Source of the DNA: Telmatactis stephensoni
Lineage: Eukaryota > Cnidaria > Anthozoa > Actiniaria > Isophelliidae
Assembly: GCA_029948255.1 (NCBI GenBank)
Contig: JALIZF010001912.1
Span: forward strand, 496,001-560,000
Length of the DNA: 64,000 bases
Reading direction: 5' to 3'
The notes below the pieces were generated by a model. It did not search any database and was not told the DNA's origin. It saw only the letters and a list, made by a program, of their open reading frames with translations. The first letter of the stretch is position 1, and every line of letters starts with the position of its first letter. Shown piece by piece: positions 47,501 through 54,100 of the stretch. Made by a program: the position numbers and the translations under genes.

Positions 47501-49418
47501 TGCATGATAGCGTAATAAACTGAAAGTGCAGAAGGCAGCATGATTGAGCATGCAGTCAGAACATCAGTCCCATAATCTGGTGGTCCTGAGACTTTCAAGT
47601 TCCCACTTTGGCCACTAGATGAGGCTGAATTGCTCTTATAAGTTCATAATGACATCACGTCTTGTTTATGTGGGGGACAGAATCATCTAGAGCAATAAGA
47701 ATTTTGACAAAATTTCCTCCTTTCCTAAGAAAAGTTTAATATCAAAATAGTAGTCTGGTTTCCAAAATAATATAAGATGTATGTATCAATATTATTTTAA
47801 ATAAAAATTATTTATTGCAGAGCTTTGCTGCTAGGCTTTCCCACTTTTCTTGGTTCAAAAACAAATAATTTGTTTCTGTTACCCAATTGGTATCTTGTCT
47901 GTCTCCTGGCCAATTGGGAATCTTACAATATAACCATTTATGTTTATTTAATTTGTATTATTTTCAGTTGTGATTATTTGCTTGGAATGCCTGTAAGTGC
48001 CTTCAACTATAAACAAAGCATTATTTACATTTTTACATAGACCCAATAATTTTATGGGCCTGTTAATTTACAGGCAAAATTACAGGGGTGCACTAGTATT
48101 TGTAAACTTGTAGTATTTGTAGTATTTGTAAACCATAGAAATTTTGCCGTACCCAAAATAATCAGGCTACTTGCCAAGATACATGTATAGAGGTTCCATA
48201 AACAGGTTATCATGGAAATTGGGCTTATACTAATTTAATGCAAAAATGCTGACTGAGGGTTTTTCTGGGGAAAACTGCATATCAGTGCAAAATTCAGTAT
48301 AGGCTGAAAATCTTTATAAAATGCAATCAAAATTAAATTTTGGCTTCAAGCTGTATTCATGCAAGTTTGATTAGTTTGCTTTGGAAAGTATACATGTTTT
48401 TTATTTCTTAATGGTACCACCAACATGACGTGTTATGACTTATATTATTATTTTGTATTAGCTCCAATAAACAGCAAAATTTTTCTGAAAACTTTTTACA
48501 TGTATATACATGTTTAGTCATGACTAAAATCTAAATCAGTACAATCAAATTTGTAATGTCTGGCTTGAACCACTTAATTACTTGAATGTTCAAAATCCTA
48601 ATCCTGGCCCATACAGTTAGCACAGCGGGTAAGAGACAAACATCCAGTCATCAATAATATTTAAAATTTAAAAACCTTTTAAATTTATGCATTAGTAAGT
48701 AGCTAAATCACCAACCTTTGTCTGATTCCCAAAGTTTCAGCTTGAAAAAGTTCTTTCCAATCAGACGTTGACTTGCATAAGATGTCAAGTCTTTGGGCCA
48801 ACTGGATAGAAGCTCTGTTGACAGAACACAACTTTTTAATATATCAAGCTTTCATTAACAGATATGAAACAGCAGCCGGACAATATTCAGAATATTTTAC
48901 ATCAGAGAATAAATACACTTAACATATCACTTGTGGATAAACATTTATTTCCATACTTCAACTCCTGAACTCTCTACAGCTCAAAACCCAAGGTCTCTGA
49001 GATTTTATTTTTAATTAGGAAAGCTAAGAGAATGCTTTAATATGCTCGTAGAAATAAAACAATAATTTTTCATAATGTTATCGTTTTGAAGTTCGTTAAA
49101 ATCACACAGCCCCATGACGCATATTATTTCACCATCGCTTACAAAGACCGATTCAAAACACACACATTTATATCACCAAAACCGCAAAAACTTGACTACA
49201 TTCTGTGCCTAACCTTCTAAAATTATATTAGAGAAGCCAAAATATGTCTATCATATAATTAAAGTAAAAGGAAACTTGATTACGAAAGAGAAACTTGCTT
49301 CAAGTTGAAAACGAAATTATAAGTATCAAGTTCACCTGTATAAGCGGGACACCGACGATTTGGCTTCCTTTTCTCGTTTTTTTGCATTGGTATCTCTTTG
49401 AGGTGGTGTCTTTATCAT
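25630..49418 (-). CDS. SMG5: SMG5 nonsense-mediated mRNA decay factor, 21 coding exons
   Basis: SMG5 pairs with SMG7, binds phosphorylated UPF1 and promotes decay of premature-stop transcripts. Coding exons in order: 49336-49418, 48716-48814, 47218-47341, 46029-46179, 45472-45555, 45010-45102, 44635-44713, 44061-44180, 43238-43297, 42022-42284, 40812-41402, 40046-40164, 39384-39459, 39004-39182, 37903-37959, 37732-37875, 34899-34952, 33777-33930, 33190-33280, 32098-32175, 25630-25873. All phases agree; 2943 nt, 980 aa (human about 1016). Seen: N-terminal 14-3-3-like/TPR helical domain (DYGRKAEDLLWRKV; GMPHNQLGTLLGG), a long acidic/Ser linker with a MRRRRRKR basic patch and SDLSEG (about 386-582), helical domain (LLPAIKVMSDWLTANPDII), Lys/Glu-rich coil, and a C-terminal PIN domain (YLLPDAPALCSQLHLIRRL to GLVTILTGG, about 790-980). 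SMG5-family PIN domains are known to lack most catalytic acidic residues. The start gives EAKSSVSRLYR, aligned with the family N-terminus. The last intron (25874-32097) is 6.2 kb and repeat-filled. Confidence 0.95.
27121..27219 (+). repeat. Two-copy 50-bp direct repeat
   Basis: Two adjacent copies of about 50 bp (27121-27170 and 27171-27219) share GGTTxATGGATCTGACT and GGTCTTCCGAGGGACGGA, with few differences. It lies in the SMG5 last intron. Confidence 0.8.
27510..27524 (+). repeat. Poly-G run
   Basis: Fifteen consecutive G follow GGGGT in the SMG5 last intron. Length in such runs is often unreliable in assemblies. Confidence 0.9.
27590..27795 (+). repeat. Dispersed repeat, copy 2 (see 1390-1670)
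   Basis: Colinear similarity to 1390-1670: TTCCATGACATTTCCATGTC, ATGACTTxTGG, ACACCAACATGC and the terminal CCATGACG-TATGAACCCTGT. It is in the SMG5 last intron. No terminal repeats or coding capacity were seen. Confidence 0.5.
28345..28532 (+). repeat. Degenerate array of CCTATAATGCACAG motif
   Basis: Five copies of (C)CTATAATGCACAG-TTTT begin at about 28351, 28385, 28417, 28485 and 28517, spaced about 33 bp apart, with one unit skipped between the third and fourth. It is a decayed minisatellite in the SMG5 last intron. Confidence 0.75.
29327..29514. mobile_element. Foldback MITE with CACTGCAAAAACGCG ends
   Basis: This 188-bp element starts CACTGCAAAAACGCG and ends with its exact reverse complement. 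The interior repeats GAGTAAATTTACTC and ACTCAAATAACTGAGTAA on both strands, so most of it can fold on itself. No transposase is present, so it is a nonautonomous DNA transposon. A clear target duplication was not identified. Confidence 0.8.
29601..29752. mobile_element. Foldback element with GGGATGAATGGAAATCTGTAA ends
   Basis: A 152-bp near-complete hairpin: the left arm GGGATGAATGGAAATCTGTA, then ATAATTTACTGAC and CTTGGGCCCTTCG, is matched by the right arm on the other strand. It lies about 90 bp from the 29327-29514 MITE and near several copies of GTATCTTTTAGGG, which may be its target-like sequence. Confidence 0.75.
30497..30652 (+). repeat. Direct repeat separated by a 19-G run
   Basis: Two copies of about 50 bp (30497-30545, 30602-30652) share AACACTAA, ATTCCAGTGGTA and GAGCCATTGTCCTTCCATCC, and are separated by a run of 19 G at 30560-30578. 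The arrangement is in the SMG5 last intron; coding frames across it are not believable. Confidence 0.8.
31738..31990 (+). repeat. (GAAA)n/(GAAC)n polypurine microsatellite
   Basis: About 250 bp of interrupted AAAG/AAGAACG repeats lie in the SMG5 last intron, close to the exon at 32098-32175. The Ser/Phe-rich frame on the other strand is a repeat artefact. Confidence 0.9.
32330..32635 (+). repeat. Minisatellite, 46-50 bp period
   Basis: Six to seven units contain TTGTTGC-x-GCAATGGATAAATTGCATCGTATGTCAACCTCTGAAA variants. The TCAACCTC marker recurs at about 32431, 32481, 32527, 32573 and 32619. A detached unit lies at about 32770-32815 after an unrelated insert that includes (CA)n. Confidence 0.8.
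32951..33153. mobile_element. Foldback element in SMG5 intron
   Basis: The left arm (TAATTACGCG, then GTCTCGTCTGGGAATAGGGC and TAGGCTACCGTGAA) is matched in reverse complement by the right arm ending at 33153. The imperfect inverted arms are about 65 bp around a unique centre. It ends about 40 bp from the PIN exon at 33190. No transposase frame is present. Confidence 0.7.
33440..33560 (+). repeat. Purine-rich tract in SMG5 intron
   Basis: A/G-rich plus-strand sequence dominated by GAAAAG/GGAAAG, between the exons at 33190-33280 and 33777-33930. The Lys/Glu frame here is not supported as coding. Confidence 0.6.
35271..35840 (+). repeat. 140-bp satellite block, four units
   Basis: Units begin at AAAAGTGGTCATAAATGGAC near 35281, 35421, 35562 and 35703, giving a period of 140-141 bp. 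Each holds CAACGAGGAGTAGTAGTCAT, GGCAGTGGGGAGAAAAGGGG and TGAACACTGAAGTGTCGAAC. Similarity between units is high, the last being most diverged. The array lies in the SMG5 intron between the exons at 34899-34952 and 37732-37875. Confidence 0.9.
36050..36850 (+). repeat. 68-bp derived satellite block
   Basis: Units containing CGTGGACTGTTCACCAACGA, GGAACAGTCATTCCCAAGAA and GCAGTGGGTAGGAAAGG recur with a 68-bp spacing (36081, 36149; 36288, 36356, 36424; 36644, 36712). Their core is a shortened version of the neighbouring 140-bp unit, so the block appears to have arisen by internal deletion and re-amplification. It is interrupted at 36488-36625 by a SINE fragment. Confidence 0.9.
36488..36625 (-). 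mobile_element. 5'-truncated tRNA-type SINE inserted in satellite, 11-bp TSD
   Basis: GGAAAGGGAAA flanks the insert on both sides (36477-36487 and 36626-36636), a clean target duplication. On the minus strand the insert begins with a Pol III B-box-like GGGTTCGAATCCC, continues with a GAAGCCCCGAA/TTCGGGCTT hairpin and ends in an ATACATATACAT tail. It therefore looks like a SINE truncated at or near the B box. Confidence 0.75.
36952..37600 (-). mobile_element. Truncated LINE tail (CR1/L2-type reverse transcriptase C-terminus)
   Basis: A minus-strand frame (stop at 37203) encodes the typical tail after the reverse transcriptase: HITQPLIDLHWLSVRQRI, FKIALFIYKALNNLAPSYL, then RAFSVCAPVIWNALPINIRN and FKKDLKTYLF. 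This arrangement is known from the C-terminus of CR1/L2/RTE-like non-LTR polymerases in cnidarians. Only the last 130 or so codons remain and the catalytic core is missing, so it is a dead 5'-truncated copy. The 3' side (36952-37015) carries TATATAGCGCCTTTC and an ATT/AAT microsatellite-like tail. It lies in an SMG5 intron. Confidence 0.8.
38793..38985 (+). mobile_element. tRNA-derived SINE, copy 1
   Basis: The head AGCAAGGATGGCATAGTTGG (A box) is followed by GAGAGGTCCC and a B-box-like TAGTTCAAACCCCAG. The body TTTCTTTCCATTCTATGTAG, then CTTTAATTAGCTT, and a tail of TTTACC repeats match the copies at 42291 and 45679. It ends just before the SMG5 exon at 39004. Confidence 0.8.
39539..39850. 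mobile_element. Foldback MITE with CCGTATTTACTC ends, TA target
   Basis: The ends CCGTATTTACTC and GAGTAAATACGG are inverted and flanked by TA on each side. The interior repeats GAATAAGCGCCTCCCC in direct tandem near both ends. There is no coding capacity. A TA target duplication suits a Tc1/mariner-like nonautonomous element, but the superfamily is not certain. It lies in the SMG5 intron between exons 39384-39459 and 40046-40164. Confidence 0.8.
41563..41594 (+). repeat. (GAT)n microsatellite
   Basis: Ten or so GAT units occur here, with a shorter run at about 41432-41452, in the SMG5 intron next to the long acidic exon. Confidence 0.9.
41725..42000 (+). repeat. Dispersed repeat family, copy 1
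   Basis: Colinear with 54490-54715: ACGTTAAAGAGGACxxTGCA, GACAAATTTTGTT, ACATCAAGAAGAG, CCTGAATGTGGCATCACAAC, ACTGTCACAGTAGTCATGCA, GTGATAAATTCATC and TTTGCTAAATCACT. This copy has lost most CpG (for example GTGGCATCACAAC versus GTGGCGTCGCGAC), consistent with decay of methylated CpG. It abuts the SMG5 exon at 42022. Confidence 0.75.
42291..42550 (+). mobile_element. tRNA-derived SINE, copy 2, next to an SMG5 exon
   Basis: A box TGGCACAGTTGGTTAGTGC and B box AGTTCGATCC have tRNA-like spacing, followed by the TTTCTTTCCTTTCTGTGTAG body and a TTTAC-repeat tail. The element starts 6 bp from the SMG5 splice acceptor (AG at 42285-42286), so its antisense head forms the upstream part of that acceptor. 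Confidence 0.85.
42665..42868 (-). mobile_element. tRNA-derived SINE, copy 3 (minus, 5'-truncated)
   Basis: On the minus strand it reads from a B-box-like GTTTGATTCCCAGTA through CTTCTTTCCATTCAGTGTAG and CTTTAATTAGC to a TTTACC-type tail, matching the other copies but more diverged and lacking most of the A-box half. Confidence 0.65.
42928..43032. mobile_element. Short MITE, AGGGGCAGATCCAGGA end
   Basis: On the minus strand the segment begins AGGGGCAGATCCAGGATTAT and ends with an inverted counterpart near TAAGTCCACCACTG. I recognise the first motif as the end of a short, common invertebrate MITE type. A related CTGGATCTACCCCTG remnant is at about 40010-40025. Confidence 0.5.
43835..44042. 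mobile_element. TA-type MITE family B, diverged copy
   Basis: The right end TTTTCACAGTCATACGAAAACTGCTCTTA and interior CACAGCACTGACACAGAC, ACATTTGAAATTCCTGCCxG and AACTGTGCCATG match the copies at 53282, 55008 and 60014. CpG sites present in those copies are largely lost here, indicating an older insertion. Confidence 0.7.
44479..44535 (+). repeat. (GTT)n microsatellite
   Basis: TTG/GTT triplets are repeated with a few interruptions, in the SMG5 intron between exons 44061-44180 and 44635-44713. Confidence 0.9.
44871..44912 (+). repeat. Poly-C plus (CA)n
   Basis: A run of about 15 C is followed by about 12 CA units. An almost identical poly-C/(CA)n followed by CTTTTxAAGGTxCTCCA appears at 46543-46590, so both may be ends of one repeat family. 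Confidence 0.8.
45679..45900 (+). mobile_element. tRNA-derived SINE, copy 4
   Basis: The head GAGCAAGGATGGCACAGTTG and B box GAGTTCGATTCCCAG are intact, and the body TTTCTTTCCTTTCTGTATAG matches copy 2. It lies in the SMG5 intron upstream of the exon at 45472-45555. Confidence 0.85.
46262..46472. mobile_element. MITE family C, copy 1
   Basis: Inverted ends read GGGGCGCATTTCTCAAAAGA and, from the other side, GGACCCATTTCTGGGAAGAC, each followed by a TTTACxxGxCC motif. Related to 56345-56548. There is no coding capacity. Confidence 0.6.
46543..46575 (+). repeat. Poly-C plus (CA)n
   Basis: About 17 C are followed by CA units, paralleling 44871-44912. Confidence 0.8.
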
Positions 49419-49438
49419 TCTTGATGACCTCCCTCATG

Positions 49439-49531
49439 CTATAAATCAAGCTTGACCTCCTTGGAGATAGAAGGGGATGAAAAACACGACAACAAAACAG
49501 AGCGGATTTCAACTTCTCTCTCGGCAGCCAT
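49439..49531 (-). other. Upstream ORF ahead of SMG5
   Basis: A 30-codon frame (beginning MAAEREVEIRSV) starts 113 nt upstream of the SMG5 start codon and stops before it, in a different frame. A second upstream ATG at 49437, in a third frame, stays open past the SMG5 start and into intron 1. The in-frame upstream codons of SMG5 include a TGA, so the SMG5 start at 49418 is the first usable one in that frame. Whether transcription begins upstream of 49531 is unknown. Confidence 0.4.
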
Positions 49532-49619
49532 GTTTTCCACGGAGAGAATACTAGACCCAGGTCTCACTCAGTTCTATAGCTATCGTTAGGGAGGGGAGGC
49601 TGGGTGGTCTACACTGGAA

Positions 49620-49756
49620 AACTTTGGATAACAGGGATAACGCTTTTCGCTCTTTTCGCTGAATAAATCCTTATCCAGCGAATAAATTTAATGGAAAACG
49701 CTATCATTTTATCCATTGGATAAGGGTTTATTCGACGGATAGCGCTCTTTACCATT
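49620..49756. mobile_element. Foldback repeat upstream of SMG5
   Basis: Inverted motifs GGATAACGC/GCGCTATCC and CTGAATAAATCCTTATCC/GGATAAGGGTTTATTC lie around a central GATAAAATGATAGCG-type segment. This is a short palindromic element, about 90 bp upstream of the first SMG5 upstream ATG, with no coding capacity. Confidence 0.6.
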
Positions 49757-49963
49757 CGTGCAACTGCGGCCAGGTGGTCGTATTTTTGATGACTTTGACA
49801 TCTTGAATTTTAATCCATAGCACAATAAACTCTTCGTAGTTAATATTCAGTAAATAGTATAACAAAAAGCTATTTTGAAGGATGAAAAGTTGATGAAATG
49901 TTAATGAAATGTTAATGAAATGTTGATGAAATGTTGTAATACAGGCACGTTTTGTTGCTTGTA

Positions 49964-49967
<4 letters not shown>

Positions 49968-50043
<76 letters not shown>
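49968..50043 (+). repeat. (ATT)n microsatellite
   Basis: About 25 uninterrupted ATT units lie in the spacer between SMG5 and the mosaic protease gene. The spacer 49757-50880 otherwise holds only repeat fragments. Confidence 0.95.
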
Positions 50044-50044
<1 letters not shown>

Positions 50045-50559
50045 AAAGATAATCTTGACCAATCTTTCATGTCACGCGCGTCACGCATGGTCACACAATC
50101 TAAGTAATCACGTACTGCACTGGAAATTCCATTTATTAAATCAAACTGTTTGATATATCGTTCTTTGGAACAAATACTTTGTTGGAAAACCTGAAAAGTG
50201 TCTCAGTTTGCTTTATATGTTGAGTAAACTTGCATGTCAAATAACTGGACCAGTAACGTCACACTTGGGCAGGCTTACTTCATCGCTTTTCCGTAGGATT
50301 ACTTCACCGCTTTTCAAGGCTTTTCCGTAAAACCCTTGAAAAAATTCTAAGAATAAAGATAGGATACCCATTTTGAGCTCTAATATAATCTATTTTTATT
50401 CAGCGCTGATTCTCTAAAAGAAAAGTACCTGTCCGCCCTTCCATCTTTCCCAATAATTGTTGACGGAGTACAGTGTATGTAGAAAGCGCACAGTGCACTG
50501 GGACGAAATTGAACAGTTGGAAGAATTCGCAAATAAGACGCGAGGCGAGAACAACGCGA

Positions 50560-50760
50560 AAAAAGGACAGTGAGATGACGAAAATATTACATCGTTCATT
50601 GCGTGATGACATCGCGACGCCACGTTCAGGACGTCATTTCACTTGTTTTCGCGTCCTTATCTTGACATCTGCAAAGTGAAAGGTCATTTTGAACATAATT
50701 CGTCGACTCGCGCGAAGTCCTTTTCACATCGCCGCGTTTGCTAAATCTGCCCAATAGATC
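50560..50760 (-). repeat. Dispersed repeat family, copy 2 (inverted)
   Basis: Reverse-complement similarity to 54490-54715, including TCCTGAACGTGGCGTCGCGA and TCACGCAATG. It sits in the spacer between SMG5 and the mosaic protease gene, and open frames across it are not believable. Confidence 0.55.
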
Positions 50761-50887
50761 AGGTCGTACATACTTTACTGGGACTATAACGCTATTATCT
50801 TAACAAAAGAATTATCATACAATTACGTATACCGGTTGTCACGTAATTTACTAGGTTGTAATACTATCATTCGTTACGGGTTATAGA

Positions 50888-50893
50888 TTTATT
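50888..50893 (-). terminator. Candidate poly(A) signal for the mosaic protease gene
   Basis: AATAAA on the minus strand lies about 255 nt beyond the stop codon at 51146. Position is the only support. Confidence 0.35.
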
Positions 50894-51145
50894 ATAAAGG
50901 AGATGAGAGGGGAGGGGAGGGAGAATGAAAAGAGATGGGAGATGAGAGGAACATGAAGAGGGCTTCTTCTTTGTACCTCTCTACAACGTCCTATACGCAC
51001 CGCAAATAATCTTCAGGTTGGCTACTTCACAATACTGTACAAATTGTATAATCTAATTACAACAGCTTTTACAGCGTAATTTCCGTATCAACGGAATATT
51101 CTACGGAAGTGATATATATTAACAGTCCTGGCTTCTAATATGATA

Positions 51146-54100
51146 TTATGGCTCTATTTCTTTATCAATGCCTATAGTTTTCTTAATCCATGGTTCAAAG
51201 TAAAACACTCGTTGGTACACCCCATAGTGAGCACGCCTTCCACAGTCATGACCCCAGCTAACAATCCCAACTTGAATCCATCGTCCACTTGGACCTGCAA
51301 TGACAGAAGAAAGTCTACTGAATAAATCTTTATTATCATTTTTATTTAGCATCATCATTCGCTAAGACATAAAATAAGTGCTAAGAAGGTGGTGCATTAG
51401 CCTCCTTCGCAGACAACTGCTGGGATTCCTTTTTTTCTGGCCGGGAAAGAATGGGCCCTATTCCGCCTCTCCCCCTATTCCGCCTCTCCCCCTCCCCACC
51501 TTCTCCTCATCCTCGTTTTTCCTTCTTCTCCAGTCTTTCTCGTTCGTTTTTATTCCAAAGGAAACCCAAAAGAGTTGCCTGCGGAGAAGGCTAGTGGTGC
51601 ATTTGTATTTACCTCTGGTTAGACGAGGATAGCAAAGGGGTTTCACGTGACGCGTGATTTAATTTGGGCCAAAAATAGCGCGTGGTCCGTGAATATTCCC
51701 GCTCGTTATGCGTGATTTGCTATTTTATAAAAAGTATCAGCGTGATTGCGACTCAGGCAATAAGCATTTTATCATATGACTCTTTTTGACCAAATATATT
51801 GAAGTTGCAGTCAAGAATCATGACCATTTTATTGGGTCATCCACTATGGTTAGAACGAAGCTCGCGATTTGTGAAAACGACGAAAACAAAGAATATGTGG
51901 ATTACTCTGAACAATGTCTTTTTGTTCTACTTGTCACCTGTGGCATTGTTTCCTTCCGACCGTAGTGTATTACTGATTTTATTTCCCATATTTCTATCTA
52001 TGGACGCGCGCCCTGGTCCGAGTCTGGAGTCTGGATCGTTGTGTGGCCCGTCGCTTTTCGCTTTCTTAAAAGTGCGCGCGGGGCTCTTAATGACCACATA
52101 TTATTGTTCAAATAGGTTTTACATACCTTTACAAACTAAGGGTCCACCAGTGTCCATTTCACAGGTATTGTCTCCACCCCTGTGCGGTCCAGCGCACATC
52201 ATTTTATCTTTCTTAAAATATCGGTAAAACTCATAATTACGTTCACATTTGTATACGGATACAAGAGGTACTGCTGTCTTTTTGAGAACATTTGATGGTA
52301 TACTACCACCTATAATATTACCCCAACCTAAGAATAAAGAGATAGATAAAATCAATTGATATTAATATAGAAAACGGCGTCTTCGGAGACCCAGCGGCAA
52401 AAGGGAGGGTGTGGAAGAGAGGAGAGGAAGGGAAGCGAAAGCTAAGAAAAATTTAAGGAAATATTAAGAGGGGTGGGGTGGGGGGCTTCTTGGTACATGG
52501 TAATACCGCTGTTTTTCAATTTTAATTTCAAAACTTTATTTACTGAGGGTAAATAGCGAATTAACTTTTACGGTTCATTAAATGTACAACCCTCGAATCC
52601 TGTCCGTGCCATCAGTCACCAACATATGGTAAGAAGGCTATTGTTAAGAAATCTATCGTACCTGTTACAAAGCACTTTTGACCTGGTCTGAATTCTGGTT
52701 CGCCCTCATCAGGACAAACAGTATTAACACGTGAAGTCGGTCGTGCTTTTCGAGACAGCCGAACAAGTGCAACGTCATTTTCGTAACTGCCTTTGTAATC
52801 CGGATGGATTTCGATTCCACCCGAAGCAATATCGAACTCTTGTTCGCCGCCCTCGTTCTGATAAAAATCAGTCTTTCCTAAGATTATTTTCCAGTCTGAT
52901 GGATTTTTTCGGTTTTTGAAGCAGTGGGCAGCGGTCATTACCCACTCGGATGACAGGAGAGATCCACCGCAGTAAGGACCAACATTACGTAGGTACAAAG
53001 ACGCTTGCCAGGGCCATTCCCCTTGTCTTGCATCGCTTCCACCAACAATGCCTCCTATGTATTTTCTACCGCAGTCAAAAGCTGAGAATTAAAAAAAGCT
53101 ATTTAATTACCCATTCTTTAAGGGATTGGCCCACAGCCTTGGATAATATTCTGTGGACCATCCTCCTACCAAGCTAACAAGCTTCAATGTTGGGTAGCTT
53201 GTAAACGACCCACAGCATTGCAGTTTGACATGCAACATTGGATTGGGTATAAGGCGAAGTAAAGTGTTTGAGGAATAATAGAGCAGATTTCGTATAAGTG
53301 TGAAACGGACCGCGCCGCGCAGTGACCGTATCAGTGCCGTAATGTCAATAAGTCATTCGAAATTCCTGCCGTAACCGTGCCATGTCGTGACTGTGCCGTT
53401 TTCACAGTCATACGAGCGAAATCTACTCTATTGTGCAGCGCGCTGTAGTTTGCGAGAACGATGAAAAAGAATGAAGGATTTCGTACTCCTTCAATCACCA
53501 ACCAACGTTCTTCCAGTAAGTGGACACGTCCTCTACCACCCTCCCTCCCTCCATGAGTGCTCTGAGCTACGCACATTGGAAGGATTCGGAAAGAATTAAA
53601 AGATGTTAGTATATTGCCCGCGAAAGACGCACACTAAAGTTATAATAACTTTCGCCAGATCGTTACGATTACTGTGACACTCTTAGCAACACTTCTCAAT
53701 GTTTACTGAATCGTTTTTTACCCATCCTCTTATAGCGTCACAGACACGTGGATCCCCGGGGATGGATTTTACCCGGGTAGCTTTGCGATTGTACGTACCT
53801 GGTCTAGAAGGAGGACGTTCAAAAGACGTATGAAAACTACATTTTCGACAGCTTTTAGGACAATACTCTTTCATCCATTCACTATTCCTGAGACATTCCA
53901 GATTCTTGGCCATTACAGGACAGAATGGGTGTCTGTCGGTACAGCTACGTGTTGACCATTCCGTAGTTCCTAAATAAAGAGATGCACAAAACTAAGACGC
54001 ATATTTGCTGATCTCTTTACTGATCCCGCATTTCTATCTATTGATCTCATTACTAATCTCACACATATCTACTCTCTCTACTTACCTTACTTAAGGTAAT

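Noticed and set aside
50400..50679. Overlapping 60-70-codon frames on both strands upstream of SMG5
   Set aside because: The stretch overlaps a dispersed repeat copy and no frame resembles a protein family.
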